From positions 20,821,501 through 20,885,500 of the forward strand of contig NC_084764.1 in the NCBI RefSeq assembly GCF_028858725.1: a DNA stretch of 64,000 bases, given 5' to 3'. This DNA is from Colius striatus. Its lineage: Eukaryota > Chordata > Aves > Coliiformes > Coliidae. This document shows positions 44,058 through 53,575 of this stretch, one piece after another (position 1 is the stretch's first letter; the number at the start of each line of letters is the position of its first letter). The position numbers were made by a program, and so were the translations under genes. The notes beneath the pieces are model-generated. The model saw only the letters and a program-made list of their open reading frames with translations. It made no database searches and was not told where the DNA came from.

Positions 44058-44120
44058 ACAGAGCATGTGCTGGGGTGTCAGAATAGGACAGGTCGGTATG
44101 TCCCAGGACAGAGCATGTGC
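44058..44120 (+). repeat. 50-bp period direct repeat
   Basis: ACAGAGCATGTGC occurs at 44058-44070 and again at 44108-44120, with partly similar G-rich sequence between. It is the clearest periodicity in the G-skewed segment upstream of SSTR1. Confidence 0.6.
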
Positions 44121-44725
44121 AGAGAGGCAGGGCTGTAAAGTGTGTGCAACAGCTACTAATGTGTGACATTTAGTGGTAGTAGTGGGACAGGATAAGGTGG
44201 GAGGATGTAGAGCTGTGTGGTGGTAGGAGGCTAGGCATTGCTGTCTTTAGGCAGCGCTGTGCACTTAGGGCTCAAGGTTATGTATCCTGTCAAAGTGCCA
44301 TGCCTGGTACCAGGGCTATGGATTGGGCAATGCACACAAGGTGGTGAGAGGAGAGGGCTACAGCAGCTGTATAGGTACGAAGCATGTCAACATCCTCACG
44401 ACCTTTCAGTTTTTTGCAAGGAGAAAGGATAGCCCTTTTGCCTGGGATGCCCCTGGCCTGGACCCAAGTGCAGAATGGAGGGTCAAGAGAGGATGTGTGG
44501 GGCTGTGAAGGGACCGGTGCGGGGTGGAAGGGTAGCACGCGGTGGGGGAAACAGCAGTGACGGTGAGAGCAACGCGGGATCTGGGGACATTGCGGGGCGG
44601 GCATTGGGAACAAGGAGGGAGGCTGCACTTGGGCAGCCCCGCTGCTGGCGGAGCCGCGAGCAGGCGGCGGGCGGGATGTGAGGCGGGGGGAGGTGGGGGT
44701 GTGCTGGGAGGGACACTCACGTCTC

Positions 44726-44789
44726 CTCCTGCTTTTTTCCTTTCTTTTTTTTTTTTTTTTTTTTCCCCTTTCCCTCCTCCTTTTCGTAG
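44726..44789 (+). other. SSTR1: Strong 3' splice-acceptor-like tract before SSTR1 coding exon
   Basis: A pyrimidine-rich run of about 60 nt, including 20 consecutive T at 44745-44764, ends in TAG with AG at 44788-44789. This is a textbook branch/polypyrimidine/acceptor layout. If used, the exon would start at 44790 with 201 nt of 5'UTR before the ATG at 44991, and an upstream noncoding exon would lie further left. The match is seen directly; its use is inferred. Confidence 0.5.
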
Positions 44790-44925
44790 CTAGTGACGCG
44801 CCGCTGCTTATTAATCATTCACCAGCCGGGGAGCTGCAATTTCGGCCACTCGGAGAGAGCGGTGCCGGCAGCCGCCTCTTCTCCCCGCCGGCGCCCCGGA
44901 ACCGTCGCGCCGGAGCCCTGCCGGG

Positions 44926-44964
44926 ATGCCGGGCGCGGGCAGCGGCGGGCGCCCGCTGCGCTGA
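44926..44964 (+). other. Upstream ORF (12 codons) in SSTR1 leader
   Basis: An ATG at 44926 with G at -3 opens a 12-codon reading frame that ends in TGA at 44962-44964, 26 nt before the SSTR1 start codon. It is the only upstream ATG between the acceptor-like AG and the main start. If it is in the mRNA it could lower or regulate receptor translation. The peptide itself (Gly/Arg-rich) shows no recognisable motif. Confidence 0.5.
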
Positions 44965-44990
44965 GCCGGAGGCGGCGGTCCGGGCAGAGG

Positions 44991-46178
44991 ATGCTCCCCA
45001 ATGGCACCTGCAGCAGGCTTCCCGGCGGTGCAGGCAGCGGCAGCGGCGGCGGCGACAGCGGTGGCGGCGGATCCGGCAGCGCCTCGGGGGAGGCGGCGGC
45101 GGGGGGCATGGACTCGAGCGGCAGGAACTCCTCGGGCGCCCCTAACAGCACCCTGAGCGAGTCTCAGGGCAGCGCCATCCTCATCTCATTCATCTACTCC
45201 GTGGTATGCCTGGTGGGGCTGTGCGGCAACTCCATGGTCATATACGTGATCCTACGCTATGCCAAGATGAAGACAGCCACCAACATCTACATCCTCAACC
45301 TGGCTATCGCGGACGAGCTGCTGATGCTCAGTGTCCCCTTTCTGGTCACCTCCACCCTGCTGCACCACTGGCCCTTTGGCTCGCTGCTCTGCCGCCTGGT
45401 GCTCAGCGTGGATGCCATCAACATGTTCACCAGCATCTACTGTCTGACTGTGCTCAGCGTGGACCGCTACATTGCTGTGGTGCACCCCATCAAGGCGGCT
45501 AGGTACCGCCGGCCCACCGTGGCTAAAATGGTCAATCTGGGTGTTTGGGTGCTTTCCATCCTCATCATCCTGCCCATCATCATCTTCTCTAACACAGCAG
45601 CCAACAGTGATGGCACGGTGGCCTGCAACATGCTCATGCCAGAGCCCACCCAGAGGTGGCTGGTGGTCTTTGTGGTCTACACCTTTCTGATGGGCTTCTT
45701 GCTGCCTGTGGTGGCCATCTGCCTCTGCTACATCCTCATCATTGCCAAGATGCGCATGGTGGCTCTGAAGGCTGGCTGGCAGCAACGCAAACGCTCGGAG
45801 CGCAAGATCACCCTCATGGTCATGATGGTGGTGATGGTCTTTGTCATCTGCTGGATGCCCTTCTACATCGTGCAGCTGGTCAATGTCTTCGTAGAGCAGG
45901 ATGATGCCACCATCAGTCAGCTCTCTGTCATCTTGGGCTATGCCAACAGCTGTGCCAACCCCATCCTCTATGGCTTTCTCTCGGACAACTTCAAGCGGTC
46001 CTTCCAGCGGCTGCTCTGCCTCAGCTGGATGGACAATGCTGCAGAGGAACCCATCGATTACTATGCCACTGCCCTCAAGAGCAGGGCATACAGCGTGGAG
46101 GACTTTCCCCCAGACAACTTGGAGTCAGGGAGCATGTACAGGAATGGTACTTGCACCTCTAGGATTACCACCCTCTGA
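44991..46178 (+). CDS. SSTR1: Somatostatin receptor type 1 (class A GPCR), complete
   Basis: Gi/o-coupled plasma-membrane receptor for somatostatin peptides, 395 aa (human about 391). The start is the first in-frame ATG after an in-frame TAG at 44787; it has A at -3 and begins MLPNGT, like other SSTR1 proteins. N-glycosylation sites are N4, N46 and N52. Residues 12-39 are a Gly/Ser-rich low-complexity stretch. Seven membrane segments lie at about 62-86, 96-118, 131-153, 178-200, 224-250, 272-298 and 307-331. Visible hallmarks are N80 (TM1), D108 (TM2), ligand-contact D141 (TM3), DRY 158-160, disulfide pair C134/C212, CWMP 287-290, the SSTR signature [15 protein letters not shown] around 317-331, probable palmitoylated C343, and a PDZ-type C-terminus ending TTL. 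The coding region is one exon. The TM core and tail match SSTR1 rather than SSTR4, and the CLEC14A neighbour agrees. No frameshift or missing key residue is seen. Confidence 0.98.
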   Translation: MLPNGTCSRLPGGAGSGSGGGDSGGGGSGSASGEAAAGGMDSSGRNSSGAPNSTLSESQGSAILISFIYSVVCLVGLCGNSMVIYVILRYAKMKTATNIYILNLAIADELLMLSVPFLVTSTLLHHWPFGSLLCRLVLSVDAINMFTSIYCLTVLSVDRYIAVVHPIKAARYRRPTVAKMVNLGVWVLSILIILPIIIFSNTAANSDGTVACNMLMPEPTQRWLVVFVVYTFLMGFLLPVVAICLCYILIIAKMRMVALKAGWQQRKRSERKITLMVMMVVMVFVICWMPFYIVQLVNVFVEQDDATISQLSVILGYANSCANPILYGFLSDNFKRSFQRLLCLSWMDNAAEEPIDYYATALKSRAYSVEDFPPDNLESGSMYRNGTCTSRITTL

Positions 46179-46789
46179 GGAAGCATTCCTGTCACCTCGC
46201 TCTCCTACTGTCCCCCAGCAGGAGGGTGAGCAAGGCCAGGGCTGTGGCATGGGGAGGCTGGGAGGGAGGGAGTTTCAGTCCTGCCCACCAACACCCGTGT
46301 CTGGCACAAGGTGTGAAGAAAACCCCATGTCCTCGGTCTGCTGCCCCATTCCCCACCCCTATCTGCCTCCTTTGAGAGCGGGTGCATTTGCTGATGCTTG
46401 TTGAGAATGGGTATATTTGCTGATGCTTTGACACCCACTTAGCAAATTGCCACACTCATGTATTGACTTAGGGTCTGGTAGCCAGGCTCTGCCACCCCTC
46501 TCTGTGTCTGTTGAGTGGCTGTATGGGTCCCACAGCCACTGTCCCTTCACTTTTTGTAAAGGTTGCCATCCCCCTTGGTTGGTGGGAACCCCCAAGCCAT
46601 GGAGTTGAGCCTGTCTCAGTCAAGCTCCGGCATTCTTGCTCAGGCTCCCTCCAGCTAAAAACGACTCCACTCAGCATCTGTCAGTACATACCTCCCCTTG
46701 AGAGACTAGAAATGCTGGGAAAAGTACTCCCCAACACACCTTGCCCTCCTGTAGGAAGGAGCAAATAGCTCTCTCTGCTTTCCCCCAGG

Positions 46790-46795
46790 AATAAA
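46790..46795 (+). terminator. SSTR1: Possible proximal poly(A) signal of SSTR1
   Basis: A canonical AATAAA about 610 nt after the stop codon, in an A-rich context. It could give a shorter 3'UTR isoform; the downstream pair at 47.1 kb is the better candidate for the main end. Confidence 0.35.
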
Positions 46796-47097
46796 AAAGA
46801 AAGCGGGAAGCAAGAAGGCCCCAAGAAAATAAGCAGCATAGTCATGGAGCTGTCTTTTGCTTTGCAATCAGCTTCCACTTCATTGGGGCTGGAGCTGTCT
46901 GTCTCTGCCGCACTCAGGGGAAGTAGGGCAGAAAAGGTCTTCACAAAAAAATCTGGTTATTGCTTTGCTTCAGAGCTGTGTAGCAGGTTGCTGATAATGG
47001 GAGATAAACAGTTCCGTGACTCACAGGGAGCAAAGCACCGAGCTGGGAGTCGGGGAGAGCACTGAGCTGGGAAATGCTTGAATGTGTCCATACATAC

Positions 47098-47119
47098 AAT
47101 AAATTGTGCTAATAATAAA
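47098..47119 (+). terminator. SSTR1: Paired poly(A) signals of SSTR1
   Basis: Two canonical AATAAA hexamers, at 47098-47103 and 47114-47119, lie about 920 nt after the SSTR1 stop codon. They occur where the sequence changes from moderate GC to AT-rich intergenic DNA, which fits the end of the transcript. Confidence 0.6.
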
Positions 47120-47135
47120 GTTTAAAGGGAACACT

Positions 47136-50100
47136 AGACTGTGAAGCTATTGTCTTGTGCCTGCTCCATCAGCTGTGAAACAGTGATAAAGGGAGCCAAG
47201 ACAGTTTTGAATGACCTGAATGGCAGCAAAGTCACTTTAGCCTACATGGAAAATGAGAGATTAGTCTCAAAATCTCCATCATCTGAAATATCTGAAATAA
47301 ATACTTGAGAAAAAAAGTAGCTGTTTGATAATAGCTATTACCCTAGCTCCAGTTTCTTCCACTGCACTAAAAAAAAAGACAACAAAAAAAAGGTTTCGTA
47401 GTTTGCCAATGTAATTTACTGATCCAGAGCTTCTTAATGTTTCATTTCTGAGAATCCTTAGGTTTAGTGTGTGCCGGATGTCTTTTTGTTTGATTTTTTA
47501 TTGGTTTCTTGTAGCTGTGTTGTGAATGTGTTTCTCTAAAGCAATTTATACTGTGCACTTATGTCTGTGGTGGCTACTTGCAAGGTTGTATTTAAAATGG
47601 GTGATGCTCAAGAAACCTCCTTTTTAGATAAAAAGGCTGTCACTTTTTCTAACTCTTTCATCTACATTGTCTCTCCTACACAAATTGTCTCTCCTGATTT
47701 TTTTTCTCTTCCCTTCTTATGACAGAACAATTTTCGTACAGATGAGTGAAGCTTTCTTGTTTGATAAATGACAACTAATTACACAAAACCTTCTATCCCT
47801 GTTGCCTCTTACGCCAGATGTAAGAATCAGTATGGACCATGTTGAAATAAGCAGCTTTTTTTTTTTTTTTGCTTTCTACCACCTATGTTAACAGTGTCAC
47901 ACTGGCAGGTGTCTCAGTAGCTGTGACAAGTCACTTCTCTAGCACAATACTGTGGTTGTATTAATTATAACTGCTGGCAATCTAAAGCAAGAGATTGGGA
48001 AAAATCTCTAGTAGCAGCATACCTGTAGCATTGTACTGGTAGCTATGGTGCTTAAGTACAGTGTTAAATGTAAGGTTGACAATTAAGGCATCTAACATTT
48101 ATGGTGGTGGACTTACTACAGGTTTTTTTTAAATTCTACCCTTTAACTTTTCTCAGCAGCAGAAAGCAGGATATTACTTTGTACATTTCTTTCACCAAAA
48201 ATTAGATACTGTTAAAAGAATGTATAAATTTAGTTGTTTGATTCAAAGCCCATTGAACTGAGAGAAAAAAATCCTAGTTCACTACAATGGACTATGAGTC
48301 AGCTCCTTTTAGTTTAAAAATTGCTAATGTGAAAGCTGTTACGTCCTTATTAAAATATTTTGTGAAAAGCTTTAACAATTGTATGGATTTTTTTTCTTTA
48401 CTTCCTAGTGGACCTCATTTAAAGAAAACATGAAAATATTAATTTTAGTGTTGTTTTACATGCACATATGTGGGGGGAAGAAGAGGAAGAAATCTCATTA
48501 TAAGCTTATTTAACTTTTCAGAAAAAAAAAAAAATCTTTCAAAACAGTAAAATGCCCCAAAATAGCATACAATGCTGTTTGTAGAACTTTATTTAAAATC
48601 TCACTTGCAATCTCCTCAAAAGGCTATAAATCTCATAATCTTATGTAGTCTTTTTCACTGAGGCATGTTGTTATGTGTGGTCAGATTAAATAGTCTACTT
48701 TCTAGTGTTGGATTTGTTTAGCATAGATAGACTGAAGTAAAAGTCAAAAAGCCTGAAACTCAGCTTTGAGGAAAAGTTGAGTTTTGTTTAGTTTCTTTTT
48801 TTACTTTTTAAACAATGGATGCCTGCACATCTTATCAGCACACACACTCTATTTTCAAGTGTCCTGGGTGGAGTGCAGAGAGTGGTTGGATTGGGCAGTG
48901 AGTGCTGCCGCAGAAGCTGTGGGTGCCTCAGTAGATGGCAGCTTTCCTTCAGATGGATGCTCTAATTCACTCCCAGCCGGCAATGCCTGTGTGATTATTG
49001 GCTAAAACACACTCTGTAGTTTCATCTGGAAACAAAATCTGTTTATCCTAAACTAACAGCTCTTCTTGCTATTTTTCACTCTGTGTTTAATTTGACTTTG
49101 GCGGTGGGAGAGATGATCAACAGCTGCAAATCACTCTTAATTTGCTTTGGCAGAAAAAGTTAGTTCATTCTGTGTTATTATTCTAAACAGTAGAATACAT
49201 CTAACATACACACACAAAAAAGTTGCCCTTGTGAAACAATATGCACCAGAAAACAAACAAAACTCTTTACAATGCTGTTCAAATTGCAAATAAGTCTTCA
49301 TATTTCATAGAGAAACAATTTTGCTAAATTCACAGATTAAAAAGTACAATGAGGTATTTCTTGGTGACATTCTGCCTGTTTATACAGCTATAAGTCATCT
49401 ACAAATAGGTAAACTGTAATTTATATACAGTAGGATGTTGCTGCATTTTACCCATGAATATATTTTAAAATACTGCATATGCCAATTTGTCATGGAAATT
49501 GGCCCTGTTCCACTGAAATCCATGCAACTTTTACTCTTTTGTATTTAGCCTAAGACTGTACCTTTGCACGACTGTGCCACAGGAAGACAAGAAGACAGGA
49601 AATTACCATCCTTCTCTCTGAGCTTCTCAGTACAGTAACAAAGACACATCTTACAGTCCTGGGACTGGCTGCTATAGACCTGAATCAGACTAGTCACAGA
49701 GGCACTTTATATTTGGACTGTAGATGAAAAACATGATGGCCACATGTAGACTGTCTGCCTCTTGAGATGGTCTCGAGAGCAGAGAGCATCACATGATGTA
49801 TGATTTGTGTTTGACACTTTAAGAGACCATCTAATTTCTTCACAGAGAAGGAGAGTCATATTTCTGAATGGGATGTAAAGCATTTCTGAAATCCTGTAAT
49901 TCCAGTGAATTGAGATAAAAGAAAAGGCTTTCTGGTTCTTTTGGAAAAACTAAATGTCTGCATTTCAAATGTATGTGGCACACTGTATTAACACACTGAT
50001 CATATACTCTATTTTAACCAATTTCCAAAAATCAGCATCCTACTTTAAAATATAAAACTAAATATTGATTTAAAAAAAGACCCACTGGTAAACGTTATGT

Positions 50101-51192
50101 GAGATTCAACTTTTCTCTGCCATGTTTCCAGAACAGTGGTGTAAATTAGCGTCTTAAAATCCTGTTAAAAAAACCAAGAAAATTATTTTTTTAAAAAGCC
50201 AGAAGAAATTAACCAAGAAAGAAACATCAATGCAGTGTTCTAGACTGTGATTTCAGCTCCTAGAAACCTTACCTGACTCCAAGGCTTTACAGACAAGAAT
50301 GTGAATTATGAATCTCTAGAGGAGAATAAAATATTTCTGCTGCATCATGTATTTAGCACTTCCACTCTTTTCAACACGGAGCCCTGTTGGACCAATGACT
50401 GCAGGTTAAGGCACAGGAAGAAAGGGTACTTTGCAAATTAGATTTCTCTTTGAGAATAACACTTTTAGGTATTATATATTGTATAAAGAAACAGACAAAA
50501 AGAATGGGAAAATGAAAGTATATCAATAGATGGCTACAAACCAAGCACAGTTTTGACAAGAAAGATGCTTTTCAATAAAAGCTAGAATATGGCCGCCCCT
50601 TCCACCCTTGTTTCCCAAAGCCTAAAATCTGGTTTTGGCAGACTAGTAAGCAGCCATGAAGCAGAGACAGCAAGGTGATGTATCCTACCTGAGATATATA
50701 AGTTTTCGTTTCCAGTCTGGATGGAATAAATTTGTCACTATGTACTTGAAAGCAATATAAATATACAGAAGACCCATTCTACTCTCCTTTTTCCCCAAAA
50801 AAGTATTTTCTCTACAAGTTCTTATGACGTTTAACATGACTAAGGGTCGCTCTGTGAGTTCTTGAGCTTCTTAACTAGAAAGGCTCAGGTGAAAATGCCT
50901 AAACATGTATTGGAATTGTAGGACAGATAAGAATTACTAGATTTATGACTTGGAACCTGCTGATCATTGTTATGGTCATGGTAATTAGATTCTGCTGGCT
51001 CTGCTTACATTGCTGGTGACAGATTTCTTTTCATGGGTCCTACCAATCATAAAACTCTGTAAGATAACCCAGAGGGAAGCTATGAACTTCTGCAAGGGTG
51101 CTGTAATGCACTGCACTTCATAATGCTGAACAACACTGAGTAACATTGGTCCCAATAGAGTGTTAAAAGCAAAGGGACACACATTCAATCAA
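47136..51192. other. Intergenic AT-rich DNA downstream of SSTR1
   Basis: No gene recognised. Homopolymer runs occur, such as T at about 47857-47870. A slightly GC-richer stretch at 48860-49005 contains a 73-codon frame that I cannot assign and would not call a gene. Confidence 0.6.
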
Positions 51193-51870
51193 TGCAGGGT
51201 TCTTTTTCTTTGTGCAGGGGTTCTTCTTCTTCTTTGTTGCATGAAAGGGGAGTGACCAGATACCAATATGATGTGCGTCAGCTCCAATTTATTGTCACAT
51301 AATCATCACTTATATACCTTTTTCAAATGCTGTGTACGTGCTACAATTCATGGCAAAAAGTTAATACTAAGCATCACGCGCTATGCATAAGGCCTCAAAG
51401 TTTCATTTTTGTAACAACTTAAACACCAACCTCATTGTGTAAAAACGTCATCCCTATTGTGCTTAAAACATCAGCCTTATTGTGTCTAAAATATCACCCC
51501 ATCTGTTCAGCCTTCAGTTAGTTTTCTCTCACACTATGGTTATGCTTACCTTACATTTAGTTAACTTTATATTATTGTTAGTTACATATGTTACAATTTA
51601 TTAGTCAAGTACAATCAATCATATAATGCTAAATTGAATGCTCTATTCAGTCTTCTAACAGTGCTTAGTTTAATGTCCTGTCCTATCTTCTTGCTTTGAC
51701 CTTGTTTCTGTCACAATCTGCTGTTTCGGTTTTCCCTTTGCTCAAGCTTGCTATCACATAGGCATTCCTTTCTGTCCTTTTTTGCTGTAGAAGGCAATTC
51801 AAAGACAAACTGCAGACTTTCTTTGTTTCTGACTGACTCCATAACATTCATTATAGCCCAGGCCCCAACA
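51193..51870 (-). mobile_element. Alpharetrovirus-like (ERVK-type) solo LTR with perfect 6-bp target duplication
   Basis: 678 bp read on the minus strand, beginning TGTTGGGGCC and ending CCCTGCA, flanked by AATCAA on both sides (51187-51192 and 51871-51876). A 6-bp duplication fits class II integration. On the minus strand a TATATAA box (51316-51310) is followed 16 nt later by AATAAA (51293-51288) and then a U5 of under 100 nt. This compact order is typical of avian leukosis-type LTRs, and the wording after the poly(A) signal is also reminiscent. U3 contains 23-bp direct repeats. No viral coding sequence adjoins it, so it is a solo LTR. Confidence 0.9.
51422..51490 (-). repeat. Three 23-bp direct repeats in the LTR U3
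   Basis: Units 51422-51444, 51445-51467 and 51468-51490 are head to tail, exactly 23 bp each, with a partial fourth after them. Each carries an ATTGTG core; on the minus strand this reads CACAAT, followed by a TGACGT- or TGATGT-like word in the two right-hand units. Repeats like this in U3 are usually enhancer units. Confidence 0.75.
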
Positions 51871-52607
51871 AATCAATTCATGCAGGTCTTGAAGGTACTG
51901 AGTTTCCAATTCAAATTATTCTGGTCAGCTGGATTCAAAACATGGCAAAGCTGCACAAAGCAAGTATGGAGAAGTGTATACACATACACACAGAGCATGC
52001 ATGCGCATATATATGCATCCTTCTTGTAAAATATGTAAACATTCTATTTGGTTTGTTATCCAACGTGTAAAGGAATGAATTAGAATGTAAATTTGTTACA
52101 AAGGAATTCATGATTAGTAAAGTTCAGAGTTTAGTTGCTGCACAGTTAGATAGCATGGTTTTACTATATAGGCAATAGTAAGTCTGTGGTTTCATTTGTG
52201 CTGCTCTGATGTGTAGAGGAAACTGGAGAGTCTATTCTGCTAAGGAGGGGAGTCCATGGCTGGAGAGGTTAGAGCGGGTGGGAGAAGGAGATCTTGGAGG
52301 AAAATTGGCTAGTGTTTGATTTAGAACTAGAGTGGCTGTATTTGGAGATAACCCTTGTTTGGAGCTCACTGGCACTCAATGAGAGCTGCATTTGCCTAGC
52401 ACATCAGGAACTTACTCCCCATGCCTACTACACTGAACAACCACATCCTTGCCCAGCTAGGGTAAGATAAACATCTCAATCGGGAGTTTGAATTGGGAAA
52501 CTGATCGAGGCTATGATTATGGGGGTTTCACTATTTAATTAGGTTAAACAGGTTACAAGACATTGTAAATGTATACAAAAAGTGCTTTATCTATTGCAGT
52601 ACCAGCT
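51871..52607. other. Intergenic DNA between two LTRs
   Basis: No gene. Two adjoining alternating purine-pyrimidine tracts lie at 51974-51993 (GT/CA) and 51995-52018 (GCATGC/ATAT). Confidence 0.65.
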
Positions 52608-53575
52608 TGTCATGGTTTAGCAAGGAGCAGCTTTTGCTTGGTAACAGAGGGAGTGGGTTGCAGTGAAGACCCAGTCAAGAGTTTTTGGACTCTCCCCCAG
52701 CTCCTGGGTTCAGACCCACCTCCGGCCCAGCTGGGCCAATCTGACACCTCTGTGATCACTATTTAGGGATGGGAATTTGAAGTGCTGGAGGTGTAAGAGT
52801 GATACAAGATGAAGGTGACCACGTGGACCCCACAGAGCAGGAAGAAGGAAGGAGGAGGACCAGACCAGAGACTCCTTTGCAAGCCGTGGTGAGAATGCAG
52901 GCTGTACCCCTGCAACTCATGCAGGGCCATGGCAGGACTGAGAGCCACCAATAGCTCCATGTGAGTGCACCCAGACAGGCGAGAGACTATGTGGGGAGGC
53001 GGCCATGGCACAGGCCATGCTGGAGAGCCTGTGGGCCCCAGAGCAGCCCCACACGAGAGGCAGAGAGGAGCTGCAGCCTTTGGGATAAATGCACATCGGA
53101 GCAGCCCGTGCAGGGCTGCCATGTATGTGAGGTACTCCATGGAGGAGCAGGGAGGACTGGTACGAAGCCCATCTGCCCTGAGGAGAGACAAATGGCAGAA
53201 GCCATCAGGAATAGACTGACTGGAACCCCCACTCCCTGCCCCCCTGGGCCATTCAGGGCAGGAGGAGGTAAAAACACGGGGATCAGGGCTCTGAGCCCAG
53301 GAAGAGAGGAGGAGTGGAGAGAAAGTGATCTTAAAGGGCTGGTCGGGCTCTTCACTGTTGTACCACGCTGTGTTGTTTTATTTTGGTTATGGTTATGTTT
53401 GAGTTGGTATTGCATTAAATTATTTTCTGTTTTCTTCCCCAAACCCAGTAGCCTGGTCTGTTTTATCCTGGACCGTAAATGGCAATTAAGCTCTCCCTGC
53501 CCTTTGGCAATCCTCAGGTCTTTGACACTTGACCTAATCGTGATCTTTTGTCCCCTGATGGGCCTACAGCTACAG
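52608..53575 (+). mobile_element. ERVL-like LTR, 3'-truncated
   Basis: GC-rich block starting TGTCATGGTTTAGC, the usual LTR left end, with the same general build as the LTRs at 10.2 and 19.1 kb. An ATTAAA poly(A) hexamer is at 53414-53419. The matching right terminus (an AAACCATGACA-type end) is not found, and similarity fades near 53.57 kb, so the 3' part appears lost. The right boundary is approximate. The 218-codon frame at 52961-53617 inside it is not a gene. Confidence 0.75.

Larger units (their letters stand above)
42380..44480 (+). other. Strongly G-skewed, C-poor segment upstream of SSTR1
   Basis: Apart from the LTR at 42991-43578, the + strand is rich in G and T and very poor in C. 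For example 42541-42600 has 22 G and 3 C, and 44161-44220 has 27 G and 3 C. Short GTG/GATG words recur, and a 13-mer ACAGAGCATGTGC is repeated exactly 50 bp apart (44058-44070 and 44108-44120), suggesting an old minisatellite. The long minus-strand frames here (42441-42767, 43795-44169) follow from the low C content and are not genes. It could also reflect + strand transcription through an SSTR1 5' intron. Confidence 0.65.
44480..44990 (+). promoter_or_regulatory. SSTR1: CpG-rich 5' region of SSTR1
   Basis: GC and CpG content rise sharply from about 44500 and stay high through the coding exon, as in a CpG island. An Sp1-type GC box GGGGCGGG lies at 44594-44601. I see no TATA box close to the coding exon. 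A transcription start cannot be placed from sequence alone: the region may be a promoter, or the end of an intron preceding the coding exon (see the splice-acceptor entry). Confidence 0.55.
46179..47135 (+). other. SSTR1: SSTR1 3' untranslated region (inferred)
   Basis: Sequence between the SSTR1 stop and the paired poly(A) signals near 47.1 kb. It is GC-richer than the intergenic DNA that follows. It holds one early AATAAA at 46790-46795 and a degenerate 29-bp tandem duplication (identical 14-mer at 46386-46399 and 46415-46428). The small reading frames here look like chance. The end is inferred from the signals only. Confidence 0.6.

Noticed and set aside
42441-44169. Several His/Thr/Pro-rich minus-strand frames upstream of SSTR1
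   Set aside because: They are long only because the minus strand is G-poor here. They lack motifs and one abuts an LTR.
44793-44990. N-terminal extension of SSTR1 by 66 codons, beginning at 44793
   Set aside because: The codon at 44793 is GTG, not ATG. An in-frame TAG lies just before it, and the ATG at 44991 matches the family start MLPNGT/MFPNGT.
44991-46178. Receptor as SSTR4 with a thrombomodulin neighbour
   Set aside because: The TM core and the C-terminal SRITTL tail follow SSTR1. The neighbour has CLEC14A domain order and tail and lacks thrombomodulin's six EGF repeats.
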